A program made the position numbers and the translations under genes. Under the pieces are notes generated by a model. The model was not told where the DNA came from. It made no database searches and saw only the letters and a list, made by a program, of their open reading frames with translations. Below, one piece after another: positions 9,541 to 20,334 of a DNA stretch of 64,000 nucleotides; position 1 is the first letter of the stretch, and each line of letters begins with the position of its first letter. Source of the stretch: Portunus trituberculatus (Eukaryota; Arthropoda; Malacostraca; Decapoda; Portunidae); assembly GCF_017591435.1 (NCBI RefSeq), contig NC_059294.1, positions 15,162,604 to 15,226,603 of the forward strand, read 5' to 3'.

Positions 9541-11680
9541 TGGTATTTACCACATCTCTCTAAAAGAGGAAATTGAACATGAATGTCCCTTGGAGGAAAG
9601 CAACCATGATGTCCTAAGCTTTGAGCTGGATATGGAATTAAGCCCGAATAAGGTTGTGGAACGCAGACACGGAGGAAAAATTGAATTATATTAGGGCAAA
9701 TTATAACCATATAAGGGAGTTCTTTAATGAAATTGACTGGTCCGTGGTATACCAAGAAAGGGATATGCAATTGAAATACGATAAATTTATGGATTTATAT
9801 AACTCTGCTGTGAAAAAGTTTGTACTGTACCACAGAAAGAGGACTTTAAATAATAGACAGTGGTTTAATAGAAATTGTGAAGAAGCAAAAAAGAACAAAT
9901 AAAAGGCATGGAAGAAACTTAAGAAAAACAGTGATGTATTATCAAGAGAAGTTTACAAAACAGCAAGGAATAGATATGTTGAAGTAAGGAGAACAGCACA
10001 AAAGGAATATGAACAGAGGGTGGTGGAAAACTGTGATAGTGACCCTAAAATGTTTTACAAATTCATAAATGGAAAACTAAATATAAGGAGGCAATAGAAA
10101 AGGTAAAAATGGGAAGAAGTATATGAGGATGCTGAGATATAGCTGAAATTTTGAACGACAACTTTTGCAAAGCGTTTACAAAGGAGGAGCATTTTATAGG
10201 AGAAAGGCCTACGGAAATAAAGCAAATGCAGGACATCATGGTTACTAAGGAAGATGTAAGGAAAATTATAAGCAATTTGGATATTAATAAATCAATGGGG
10301 CCTGATGGCATATCTGGGAAGTTGCTAAAAGAATGTAAGGATCAGTTGTTGAACCTCGTATTTGATATTGTGGAAACCTCTATACGAACAGGAATAGTCC
10401 CGAAAGAGTGGAAAAGAGCTGACATTGTGTCTATATATAAGAATGGTAGTAGAATGGAACCGTTAAATTATAGACCAGTATCGTTGACTAGTATATTGTG
10501 CAAGGTATGTGAAGAAGTAATTAAAGCTAAGTAGAGTGAGTATCTAGAAAGTGAAAACATTCTGAGTGAAAGGCAGTTTGGTTTCAGAAAAAGAAGATCG
10601 TGCATATCCAATTTATCATGTTTTTATTCAAGAGTGACTGACATATTACAACATAGAGAGGGATGGGTGGATGCTATCTACCTGGACTTGAGAAAGGCCT
10701 TTGATAAAGTACCACACAATAGACTGATGTGGAAACTAAAGAAGATTGGAGGAGTAAATGATAAACTAGCAAAATGGATGGAAAATTACTTAGTGGGAAG
10801 AGAAATGAGAACAGTGGTGAAAGGAAGGAAGTCGAGTGGAAGAAGGTAACCAGTGGAGTTCCACAAGGGTCAGTGCTTGGTCCCATCATGTGTTTGATTT
10901 ATGTTAATGATATGCCAGTAGGAATTGACAGTTACATGAACATGTTTGCGGATGATACTAAAATTATGAGGAGAGTAAAGAATGTGGAAGATCGTAACAA
11001 GTTACAGGAAGATCTTGATAAAATATATGAGTGGAGTAAAGAGTGGCAGATGAAATTTAATATAAACAAAAGCCATGTTATGAAAATGGGAAGAAGTAGA
11101 TACAGACCAAACATGGATTACAGGCTGGGTGATGAGAAAATTAAAGAGACCAATGAGGAGTAAGACTTAGGAGTAACCGTGCAAAACACTTTGTCACCGG
11201 AGAAATACATTAACAAGATATTTGGGAAAACATATAACATGCTTCAAAATATTGGCCTTGCATTCCACTACCTAGATGAAGGAATGATGAAGAAGATATT
11301 GTGTACCTTAATAAGACCTCAGTTAGAATATGCAGCTTGTGTCTGGTCACCGCATATGAAGAAAAATGTGAAGAAGGTGGAAAGGGTACAGAGGCTGGCA
11401 ACAAGGATGGTACCAGGACTCAGGAGTTAGACTATGAGGAAAGACTGAGGAAGCTGGGGCTGACCACATTAGAAGAGAAAGAACAAGAGGAGACATGATA
11501 ACTATGTATAAATTGATGAACAAGATTGACATATTGGACAGAGTTGATAAAGGTGACCACAAGTAATCATCTCCGAGGACATGGAAAAAAAATTAATAAA
11601 GACATCTGTCTAAATGACGTGAGAAAATACAGTTTCCGCATCGTAGTATTGATAAGTGGAATAAACTGAGCAGTGATGTC
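9540..11680 (+). pseudogene. LINE ORF2 remnant, copy B
   Basis: Same layout as copy A: linker frame 9654-9902 (stop at 9902), MGPDGISGKLLKECKD (about 10290), EWKRADIVSIYK, NYRPVSLTS, a stop at about 10534, YLDLRKAFDKVPH, GVPQGSVLGP, and catalytic FADD at 10945-10956. A stop at about 11163 is followed by the C-terminal block with RPQLEYAACVWSPH (about 11310). Frame changes near 9650, 10830 and 11430 complete the decay. The catalytic motif is intact but the protein cannot be made. Confidence 0.85.
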
Positions 11681-11775
11681 GTTGACGGTGTGTGTCAATC
11701 AGATGAAAGAGATATGACAGGAGTGGACAAGGAGACAGGACACAGAGAGCTTAGCTGTAATACACAAATAGATAA

Positions 11776-11777
<2 letters not shown>
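9540..11777 (+). mobile_element. LINE, (AC)n-associated family, copy B (5'-truncated)
   Basis: Second copy of the family, in the same orientation, starting directly after (AC)n again near the endonuclease end (HDVLSFELDM at about 9586-9620). It ends with AATAGATAAATAC plus (AC)n. It is diverged from copy A at many positions and carries more stops. That argues for separate insertions, not a recent tandem duplication. Confidence 0.85.

Positions 11778-11843
<66 letters not shown>
11778..11843. repeat. (AC)n microsatellite
   Basis: 66 bp of pure AC, tail of LINE copy B and left flank of SINE copy 2. Confidence 0.95.
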
Positions 11844-11845
<2 letters not shown>

Positions 11846-12043
11846 TTCACGTGTAGCCCCTGTTCACCTAGCAGTGAGTAGGTACGGGATGTAAATCGAG
11901 GAGTTGTGACCTTGTTGTCCCGGTGTGTGGTGTGTGCCTGGTCTCAGGCCTATCCGAAGATCGGAAATAATGAGCTCTGAGCTCGCTCCGTAGGGTAACG
12001 TCTGGCTGTCTCGTCAGAGACTGCAGCAGATCAAACAGTGAAT
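11844..12043 (+). mobile_element. SINE-like element, copy 2 (5'-truncated)
   Basis: 200 bp, nearly identical to 7019-7216, starting at CCTTTCACGTGTAGCC and ending CAAACAGTGAAT before (CA)n. It lacks the hairpin head seen in copy 1. Only a handful of substitutions separate the two copies (for example TAGGTGCAGG versus TAGGTACGGG), which suggests recent activity. Confidence 0.7.
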
Positions 12044-12067
12044 CACACACACACACACACACACACA
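12044..12067. repeat. (CA)n microsatellite
   Basis: Short CA tract, last link of the chain begun at 6887. Confidence 0.9.
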
Positions 12068-12171
12068 TGCACAGAAAATGCATTGTATTTGTTTGGAACA
12101 ACACAAAGCACACACACATTAATTATTCAAATGTCAGAACCTGAGAGTTTTCCAAATTTATTGCTTATGGG

Positions 12172-12834
12172 TGTTACGGCTCGCCTATAACATACTGTAC
12201 TACCATCATCTCCTCCGCTTGTTACCTCGTTCGCCACCTCTCCGCCTCCCCTTCCACGTCACCGTCTCGTGAACCTTCCACGCCACCGTTTCATGAACCC
12301 TCCACGTCACCGTTTCATGAAGCCCCGCTACTGTCCCGAAGTTGGATTCACGCGGCCCCATTCGACTCAACCGGAAGTGTTGAGCCAGCTCTTGGCTTTC
12401 TGGAAAGCAAGTTGAGGTCCAGGCCTCAACCAGTGAACACAACGCTTCTTGGGTCTACCGTGGGATCAACCATCACCCAGCACTTCACCACTGCGACACC
12501 GCATAAGTATCACTTCCCCTCGTCCGTGTTTTCCACATTGCCTCTATATAGGATTAGGATTATTGTTAGGTATTAAGTTGGGTTCTTTATTGTTGTATTT
12601 ATTACTGTGTTATATGTATATGTGTATGTCATTTTCCTGTGTTTCATGTTATATATCTGTGTTTCATGTTTCATGTTATATCTATGTGTCAATTTCATTA
12701 TGGGTTATTAAAATAGCTTTTTAAAGTGCCCCTTTGCATTTCCTCACCAGTTGAACCTGCAGTGTTTTTTTTTTTTGTTATTGTTCACCGGCTCCCCGAT
12801 GCCAATCTTACCAGTTTAACCGGTGAACGTAACA
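12172..12834 (+). repeat. Left LTR (663 bp)
   Basis: Starts TGTTACGGCTCGCC and ends CGGTGAACGTAACA, so it has TG...CA ends inside a short inverted repeat TGTTACG/CGTAACA. It is nearly identical to 19312-19983, with roughly 25 differences counted by eye. The LTR should supply promoter and polyadenylation signals, but I could not fix the R region. Confidence 0.92.
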
Positions 12835-12836
12835 AT

Positions 12837-12853
12837 TGGCGACCGTGACAGGA
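12837..12853 (+). promoter_or_regulatory. Primer-binding site
   Basis: TGGCGACCGTGACAGGA lies 2 bp after the LTR. It begins with TGG, complementary to tRNA CCA. From memory it matches the 3' end of an arthropod arginine tRNA (UCG anticodon), the primer reported for some Gypsy elements such as mdg1 and 412. The tRNA identity needs a direct check. Confidence 0.7.
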
Positions 12854-13507
12854 CCATTATAACCCATGTTCAGTGTTCCATTTTTCCAGTGACTTTTTTT
12901 CTGTGATTACATTATTTTTTTGTTTCTGTGGTGTTGTGACTTTGATGTGTTTTTTTCTGTGACTTACTCTGCGTGTGGTTTAAATTTACCTTTGTGCGAT
13001 CAAGTAGCTCCTTTTGGGTTAAACGTGCTTCGTGACTTTCATTGGTATCGCATAGCAGTGGTAGAGCAGGAAACCAGGTAGAAAGGCGTGTTCACCGATA
13101 GCACTTATCTCTATTTTTTGCACATAGGCAGGTGTGTAATAAGTGTTATCCAAGTGTTGGGATCATCATATGTTCATGCGAACCCTCAATCCCTCACTTC
13201 GGATCATTTTTCTCGCTAGTTAGAATCGGCCATTTTAACTAGTCTCTCAGACTAATCCGCCTCCTTATCAATAACAAGTCTCAGTACAATTCGCTCCTCA
13301 CTCTCAAGTCTCGTAACTAGAGTAATCCGGATCCCTCTTAATGCCGTAACTCTCTAGTTTACCCTCATTAGTGATTGTACTCATAAGTGTTTACTTAAGT
13401 ATAATCTAGGTAATTTCAAGGTTGCCTTTATTATCACTCTGCCAAGTTCCTCACTTAAGTAATTCGCTTATCATTTTTTTTTTGTTGTGGTTTAACATCT
13501 ATTTAAT
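12854..13507 (+). other. Untranslated leader of the Gypsy element
   Basis: About 650 bp of T-rich sequence between the primer site and gag. It has no long reading frame and presumably holds the packaging and leader functions. Confidence 0.6.
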
Positions 13508-14660
13508 ATGGCTTCCGCTCAGTTTAACGTTGAAGATTTTTGTGCCGACCCTTCTCTGGAACAACTTAAAGATGCTAATATCAAGAAGGACCAATGGAAG
13601 ACCATCGCTAAACATTTTGATGTTCCCATCACGTCTCAGATGACTAAAGAGGTCATTAAGAATGTAGTTGTTGAACATCTAGTGCAAGAAGGTCAGTTGC
13701 TAGGAAATGCCATAGAAGAGTTAACTCCCATGTCAGCCTCTACGAGGACTATAATACACAGTCCCCAGGAAGAACAGGATAAGAGTAGGATAAGTCAATG
13801 GGAAATTGAGAAGCTTAAACTAGAATACTGGATGCATGAAAAACAAATGCAACTACAGGCAGAAAAGGAAGAGAGAGAATTTCAGTTACAACTTAAAAGG
13901 CAGGAGAAAGAGTTAGAAATTCAGGAGTTAACTCTACGAAATGACGCTAAGTTTAGAGGGGAAGAAATAGATATAAAGAAAAAGTTGGCAAGCTTTAATC
14001 CCGCTACAGCTACTCCGCTAGTTCCCCCTTTTGATGAATCTGATGTTGACGGGTCATTTCGCGCTTTTGAGAGCATTGCTAATAGGAATAAATGGCCCAA
14101 GGATCAGTGGGTGTCTCTCCTTGTCCCTAAGCTAGTAGGAAAAGCTTATAGGGTATACAACGGCCTTAGTGATGAGGTAGAATATGAAGAGATCAAAGGT
14201 AACATTCTAGACGCCTACTCTATCACTTCTGATGGATACAGACAACAGTTTCGAAAGTATGTGAAACCAGAGTCTCACACCTATGTTGAATTTGCTAGTG
14301 AGAAACTAAGACAATTTAAGAAATGGTTAGCCGCCCTTAACATTACCACCTTTTCGGAGTTGCTCAATCTAATGGTCCTGGAAGAATGGAAGAACAAGTT
14401 ACCTTTAATATTCTGAGGCATGTGGAAGAACGGGAGAGAGTGATCTTATGTCTGCCGCTAAAGTGGCTGATGCGTTTGCTTTGTTGATGGGATCCCTGGG
14501 TAGTAGAGGTCGTGGTTCACTATCTAATGTTAGGTCCTCCTTTGGGGAAGGTTTTGGGGGCGGGTGGTAAGCCGACCGGATTCTCGCCAAATGCATATAA
14601 TTCTCCTGGTGTACATACTGTAAGAAACCAGGACACACGATCCAAAAATGTAGACACCCA
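13508..14660 (+). pseudogene. Gag of Gmr1-like Gypsy element, frameshifted before the zinc knuckle
   Basis: Gag would form the particle that packages the element RNA. The frame opens at the ATG at 13508 (MASAQFNVEDF) and runs 302 codons to 14416. Residues 85-160 form a charged E/K/Q-rich helix, probably a coiled coil. Residues 185-300 hold a capsid-like region with AYRVYNGLSDE and EFASEKLRQFKKWL, resembling retrotransposon gag/SCAN. A frame change near 14395-14416 leads to a continuation with VADAFALLMGS. After another shift comes a CCHC knuckle at 14610-14651. The start is chosen because it is the first ATG after the leader and gives a family-like N-terminus. Confidence 0.75.
14610..14651 (+). 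other. CCHC zinc knuckle
   Basis: The translated motif CTYCKKPGHTIQKC fits C-x2-C-x4-H-x4-C exactly. It is the nucleic-acid-binding finger at the end of gag. Confidence 0.85.
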
Positions 14661-14662
14661 AA

Positions 14663-15120
14663 TTGCAAGGCCTCTCAACGTCAACTTTCTTTTGTGGCCC
14701 TAAACCTAACACATTTGAGAACAAGAAACCAGTGGCCCTAGCTAACCCTGTCAACTCTCCTCTAGAACTTTATGACTCGTACATGTATCAAGGTAAAGTG
14801 TCCCTGACTGATGGTAAAGACAAGGCAATAAATATCAAGGTTCTGCGTGATACAGGTGCTGCCCAATCCATCTTAAGGGAAGATGTCATCCCTAACATCA
14901 AACAGGCTTTCACTGGGAGAAGGTGATCCTTACAGGTCTCGAATCACAGCTCTCCTATCCCTTGGCTAATATTAGCTTACAGTGCCCGTTCATTTCAGGA
15001 GAGGTTGAGGTAGCCATTAAACCTGGTGAACTGCCAGTACCGGGGTACATCTTGTACTGGGTAATGATCTTGCGGGTAACTTGGCTGTTCCAAACTTAAT
15101 TGTTCTTGATTCTCCCTTAA
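14663..15120 (+). pseudogene. Retroviral-type aspartic protease domain
   Basis: Cleaves the gag-pol polyprotein in such elements. The active-site motif LRDTGAAQS is at about 14843-14869 (D at 14849). The C-terminal signature LGNDLAGN lies at about 15055-15080 in a shifted frame, so a frameshift falls between 14926 and 15050. The domain is otherwise about the usual length (roughly 100 residues between the motifs and flanks). Confidence 0.8.
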
Positions 15121-15239
15121 CAGAAAGTCCCACTAAGACCCTGGACGAAACATCCCCTCACTTCTTCCCAGTGTGTGCAGTCACCAGGTCTCAGTCCAAG
15201 TCCCCTGCCCTTTCACCACCTCCTCCACCAATGATTGCC

Positions 15240-16788
15240 TCTACTGACAACTTGTACAATAACATCATTTCAAAGGAGAATTTGATTAATGCTCAGGAAC
15301 AGGATCTCACTTTGGCTAAGATCAGACATGTTGCCAGTGAGACAAAGGATATGTCTAAATTGCCTTGTTTTTATTATCAGGAAGGAGTCCTGATGCGTGC
15401 CTACAGACCTCCTGAACTGAAACAACTAGACACCTGGTCAGAAACACATCAAGTTGTCATCCCTTGTCTGTAAGACCAGCCATTATAGAACTAGCTCATG
15501 ATGGATTGTCAGGTCATCTAGGCATCCAAAAAACCTACAAGAAGGCTCTTCAACATTTTTTGGCCAGGAATGAAAAGGATGTGTCACACTATGTAAAACA
15601 TGTCACATATGTCAAATTGTGGGTAAGCCTAACGAACGCCTTGTGCCAGCTCCTCTGACGCCTATTCCAGTTCAGACGGAGCCCTTCAAAAAGATCATTC
15701 TAGACTGCGTAGGGCCCTTACCCAAAACCAAACGAGGGAATCAGTATTTGTTAACCCTCATGGATCCCACTACCAGGTACCCTGAAGCATTCCCTCTTAA
15801 GAACATCACATCAAAGACCATTGTAAAACATCTAATACATTTTTTCACCTCGGTAGGAATTCCAAAACAAATTCAGTCTGACAAGGGTAGCAATTTCACT
15901 AGCAATTTTTTCCAACAGATAGTGAATGAGCTAAACATCGACCATGTTACCTCCTCGGCTTACCACCCCCAATCCCAAGGCTGTCTGGAGCGGTTTCACC
16001 AAACATTAAAATCCATGATGAAGAAGTATTGCTTGGAGCATCAAGGAGACTGGGATGAAAGTATTTCTTTCCTTCTCTTCACTTTAAGAGAATCTCCTCA
16101 AGATTCTTTAGGTTACTCCTCTTTTGAATTACTCTATGGTAGACAGATCAGGGGGCCTCTCAAAATATTAAAGGATCAATGGTTTACTCAAAATACTCCT
16201 TCAAGCCCCAGTGTGTCTGACTACATCAGTAACCTTAAGAATAAAATCAGTGAAGTCAGATCTTTTGCTAAATCAAACTTCCTCAAATCTCAAACTAAAA
16301 TGCAACAGAATTCTCTTCTCAAATCTGTCATGAGAAGTTTCAAACCAGGAGACAAGGTTTTACTTTTTCTCCCAACTCCAGGCAATGCTTTTCACAGTAA
16401 GTTCATGGGACCTTATGTTGTGGCTCAAAAACTAAGTCCATTAAATTATGTGGTCCACACTCCTGACCGTCGTAAGGATTCCCAACTAGTTCATATTAAT
16501 CTAATGAAACCTTACCACTCCAGAGAGGATGACTTGTCTCGCACTGTACCTGTATGTCTGGTAGGGAAGGAGTCTGGTCCTGTGCCCCCCGAGGAAGAGT
16601 CCGACATTGAATTCCTCTTCTCGTCACCTAAAGGACGCCCCTCAAACAGCCAAATCATGTCCAACCTTGATGAGGTGTTTCTTTCCTTAACATCTTCACA
16701 ACAGTCTGATCTTAAAAAGTTATTGCTAGACTTTCAGAAATCACAGGTGATCTTCCAGGACTTTGTAATACTATCCAACATGACATAA
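15240..16788 (+). pseudogene. Integrase (HHCC finger, DDE core, GPY/F module), located upstream of RT
   Basis: Inserts the cDNA into the host genome. A pre-integrase segment (15250-15470, containing EQDLTLAKIRH) leads into the finger. ELAHDGLSGHLG gives the two histidines at about 15490-15515. The C-x2-C pair (CHIC) is near 15600 in a shifted frame. The core frame 15619-16788 shows the first Asp in IILDCVGP, the second in QSDKGSNF, and the Glu in HPQSQGCLERFHQ. It then shows the GPY/F module with FMGPYVV. The protein reads on directly towards RT (words FLSLTSSQQSDLKKLL) before a frameshift near 16745. Placement before RT is the key oddity. Confidence 0.9.
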
Positions 16789-16913
16789 CATTAATATCTA
16801 ATGACATCAAGCCTATAAGACAACCAGCCTATCGCATTTCACCCATTAAAAGAGACTTGATGAAAAAAGAGGTAAACTATCTGCTCTGTCATCACCTTGC
16901 AGAACCTAGTATA

Positions 16914-18109
16914 CAGTACCCTCCCGAGTTTAGCGCTTGCTTTCTTCTTAAGATATAGCGCCAAACTCGAGGATCGCTAAACTCGGGGTATTGAAAACAA
17001 TGTAAAAACGCTTATTCATTCTGGCCCGGGACGAAGCTGATTTTTTTTCCTCCCCACTTTACTCCCTTATTTCAAAATACCGATAAATTGGTGGGTGTAT
17101 TCAGTTTCAGTGAAGAATGCTCTTGTTAAGACGAAAAACTGGGATACACACTTTATTGAAAAGAAGAAAAAGAGAAAAGAAATAATAAGAACTCTAACAG
17201 CACATAATCTCACTCTGGGGCATGGTCCGCTAGCAAAAGCCTTCAAATTCTTTCATCGGCGTTGAATATTTGACGGAGATCGTAAGTCCTCAGTCATCTG
17301 TTTCAAGACACCAATGAAACTTTCCACCTCTTCTATAGATGCGTCTGCTGCTTCACCTAGACATCGTGCCCTCTTGAACGAGTGTCTTTTTTTTAACCTT
17401 GAGAACCAGCCATTACTAGCAGAGAAAGGTGGAGGATTGTCAATGTTTAACTTACGTGCCACTGCAGCATATATTTCTCTTGCCTTCTGTCTTATCTTAC
17501 CAGAAGATATGCACACATTTCGGTCATTTTTGTCAACAATATATTTCTTCAAATAGTGTTCTGTTGTTACCATCAACTTGCTTGTAGGATGCGTGATGTG
17601 AGCAACTTGAATCACAGAGCTCCCTCGAGCGTCTTTCAGGAAACGTTTTATTTCCTCACGTTTCGCTCTTATTCCTCTAACAGTAGACTCACTAATGTTG
17701 AACAAGTTTCCAACGGCAACAGGTCCCATTCCAGCATCAAGCTTATCCAACACTTCGCCTTTTTCCTTCATGTTTAACAGTCTTTCTTCTTACCCTGCCT
17801 CTCTGGCCTGCTTCCTTTTGAAGTAGGTTTCTTCGAGCCACATGCTGCAGTGCCTCCTTTATTTCCTGACATCACAATTAATTAGCTTGCATATAAGAAC
17901 TATCAAGATGCTGGTGGAAGAGGGCTAAGGACGCGTGCACACGTGGTCAGCTCAGTCAGCCAACTGCAGGAGTCTTAACATACTGATCCGCCCATAACGA
18001 CATACTTGTCAAAGCAGCAAACTCGCATACAGCCCAAACTCATGGTAAGAATTTGACTAAGCGCCAAACTCGAGGATCGCAAAACTCGGATACAAATTTG
18101 GGAGTACTG
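16914..18109 (-). mobile_element. Tigger/pogo-like transposon inserted in the Gypsy RT
   Basis: Ends CAGTACCCTCCC... and ...GGGAGTACTG sit in TA duplications (16912-16913 and 18110-18111). Subterminal repeats GCGCCAAACTCGAGGATCGC appear near both ends (about 16960-16980 and 18061-18080). Removing the element rejoins two halves of the RT coding region. It carries a minus-strand transposase N-terminus but no DDE catalytic domain, so it is an internally deleted, non-autonomous copy. Confidence 0.85.
17253..17771 (-). pseudogene. CENP-B/Tigger-type transposase N-terminus (two HTH domains, no catalytic domain)
   Basis: A 172-codon frame with a psq-type helix-turn-helix (about residues 5-40, KLDAGMGPVAVGNLFNISES) and a second CENP-B-type HTH ending FSASNGWFSRLKKRHSFKRA (about residues 115-136). 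These bind the element's ends. The frame stops before any DDE residue, compared with about 450-500 residues for a full Tigger/pogo transposase. The annotated start is internal: an upstream frame such as KKTV-type N-terminus could exist before 17771 but was not seen intact. It could act as a binding-only, repressor-like protein if expressed. Confidence 0.8.
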
Positions 18110-19298
18110 TATCCCCTGGGCTTCTCCTGCCTGTTAACATCTAAGCCAGATGGTAGTAGTTGATTTTGCACCGACTACAGGAAATTAAATAAAGTGACGG
18201 TGCCAGACTCCTACCCATTGCCCTTGATAGAGGACCTTATAGATAGTATAGGAGTAGCCAAATTTGTAACCACTATAGACTTACTTAAAGGTTACTACCA
18301 GATTCTCCTCTCGGACGAGGCCCGAATAATATCCGCCTTCATCACCCCCTTCGGACTATACCAATACACAGTGATGCCCTTTGGTTTGTCTAATGCTCCC
18401 GCCACCTTCCAGAGGGCTATAAATTACATCACCCAGGACTTGGAGGGAACATCTGCATATCTGGACGACCTGGTGGTGACTGCGGACGACTGGGCGACAC
18501 ATCTGACCCGTCTTCGGAGGCTGATGGGTCGGTTGCAGGAAGCCGGGCTTACAATCAACCTGGCCAAGTCCACCTTCGGAAGTCTACGGTGGTCTACCTG
18601 GGACATGTGGTGGGGAACGGCAAGGTTCGCCCCAAGAGAGCTAACGTGGAGGCCATCCTTGGCTTCCCTGTCCCTACCACCAGGAAAGCTCTCATGAGGT
18701 TCTTGGGGATGGCTGGTTTTTACAGACGCTTCTGTAAGAACTTCTCCACCCTGGCCGCCCCCCTGACGGACCTTATCAGCACTTCCGTCCCCTTCCACTG
18801 GACCCCGACCTGTGACCAAGCCTTCCAACACCTCAAGGCGTTTCTCTCCTCGGAACCAGTGGTCTGGACGCCGGATCACTCCCGCCCTTCCATCTACAAG
18901 TGGACGCGAGTGGAGTTGGAGTGGGTGCTGTCCTACTACAAACGGACCCCACAAGCGGCATCCTCCATCCCATCGCCTATCACTCCGCCAAGCTGAAAAA
19001 ACATCAACTCAACTACTCCACCATCGAAAAGGAGGCTCTGGCACTCGTCCTGGCGCTCCAACGTTTTGAGTGCTACCTTCATCCTGGTCCTCAAACTACG
19101 AAGGTCTTCACCGATCACAATCCTCTGGCCTTCCTTCACGCCATGAAGAACCGAAACCAACACATTCTTAGGTGGGCCTTGTTAACTCAACTCTTCAACT
19201 TGGAAGTCCACCATATCAAGGGGGTGGACAACATCATCGCCGACGCCTTATCATGATCTCCCATCTCACCTCCTTCATGAGCCCATTACGGAGGTCTT

Positions 19299-19311
19299 AG
19301 GGGGGAGGAAA
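19299..19311 (+). promoter_or_regulatory. Polypurine tract
   Basis: AGGGGGGAGGAAA immediately precedes the right LTR, where plus-strand DNA synthesis is primed in LTR elements. Confidence 0.85.
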
Positions 19312-19983
19312 TGTTACGGCTCACCCGTAACATACTCTACTACCATCACCTCCTCCGCTTGTTACCTCGTTCGCCACCTCTCCGCCTCCCCTTCCATGTC
19401 ACCGTCTCGTGAACCTTCCACGCCACCGTTTCATGAACCCTCCACGTCACCGTTTCATGAAGCCCCACTACTGTCCCGAAGTTGGATTCACGCGGCCCCA
19501 TTTGACTCAACCGGAAGTGTTGAGCCAGCTCTTGGCTTTCTGGAAAGCAAGTTGAGGTCCAGGCCTCAACCGGTGAACACAACGCCTCTTGGGTCTACCG
19601 TGGGATCAACCATCACCCAGCACTTCACCACTGCGACACTGCATAAGTATCACTTCCCCTTGTCCCGTGTTTTCCACATTGCCTCTATATAGGATTAGGA
19701 TTATTGTTAGGTATTAAGTTGGGTTCTTTATTGTTGTATTAATTTCTGTATTATATGTATATGTGTATGTCATTTTCCTGTGTTTCATGTTATATATCTG
19801 TGTTTCATGTTTCATGTTATATCTATGTGTCAATATCATTATGGGTTATTAAAATAGCTTTTTAAAGTGCCCCCTTTGCATATCCTCATCAGTTGAACCT
19901 GCAGTTTTTTTATTTTTTTATTATTGTTATTGTTCACCGGCTCCCCGATGCCAATCTTACCAGTTTAACCGGTGAACGTAACA
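19312..19983 (+). repeat. Right LTR (672 bp)
   Basis: Begins TGTTACGGCTCACC and ends CGGTGAACGTAACA. It is followed by ATGGG, the same five bases that precede the left LTR. Confidence 0.92.
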
Positions 19984-19988
19984 ATGGG

Positions 19989-20334
19989 GCACTTTGGAAA
20001 AATTACATTTTTTAAGTAGTCCCCTCACAGTCTTTTCAACTTTTCTTATTTTTTTTCACCTGTCAGCTTTATCCACTTACCAAGAGCTTGGAGAGTGAGC
20101 TGCAGATGCAGTGGGACTATCCTTTTTCAGTTTGGGATGGATTTGGCTGTTCATTTCCATGGTGTATGTAGTTAGAGGTGAAAGCATTGAATAGTGCACC
20201 TACCATTGTCACCTTAATGCTGAGGGGAGAGGTCAGCCTTCAGAGAGTAGCCTTATGCATCAGCACCAATAAACCGAAACTTTATAGGTTACCTTACAGT
20301 TTAGAAGTTGTCCTCTACCACACCATTGCTGTAC
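19989..20334. other. Flank of the Gypsy element, nothing recognised
   Basis: Non-coding sequence with no clear motif. Confidence 0.4.

Larger units (their letters stand above)
16746..19256 (+). pseudogene. Reverse transcriptase-RNase H of the Gypsy element, split by a transposon
   Basis: The N-terminal RT block (QPAYRISPIKRDLMKKEV, 16800-16880) reaches HHLAEPS and is interrupted at 16912. RT resumes at 18112 with CTDYRKLN and then FVTTIDLLKGYYQ (catalytic Asp), MPFGLSNAPATFQRA, and catalytic YLDD at 18458-18469. A tether region follows with MRFLGMAGFYRRFC. RNase H begins with MDASGVGVGAVL (about 18900) in a shifted frame and includes TDHNPLAFL and IADALS (about 19240-19256). There are stops at about 18170 and frame changes near 18130, 18590 and 18890. 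YLDD replaces the common YIDD and is a conservative change. Confidence 0.9.
12167..19988 (+). mobile_element. Ty3/Gypsy retrotransposon with Gmr1-like domain order, including flanking ATGGG duplications
   Basis: A complete LTR element bounded by identical 5-bp duplications ATGGG (12167-12171 and 19984-19988). It has a 663-bp left LTR and a 672-bp right LTR, a primer-binding site, gag, a CCHC knuckle, an aspartic protease, integrase, then reverse transcriptase and RNase H, and a purine tract. Integrase lies upstream of RT, the reverse of ordinary Gypsy order and the order described for Gmr1-like elements. About 1.2 kb of its length is a Tigger/pogo-like insertion at 16914-18109. All ORFs are frameshifted. 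Confidence 0.9.

Noticed and set aside
12206..12442. Minus-strand reading frame in the LTR (repeated at 19346)
   Set aside because: It is present in both LTR copies only because they are duplicates; no motif supports coding.
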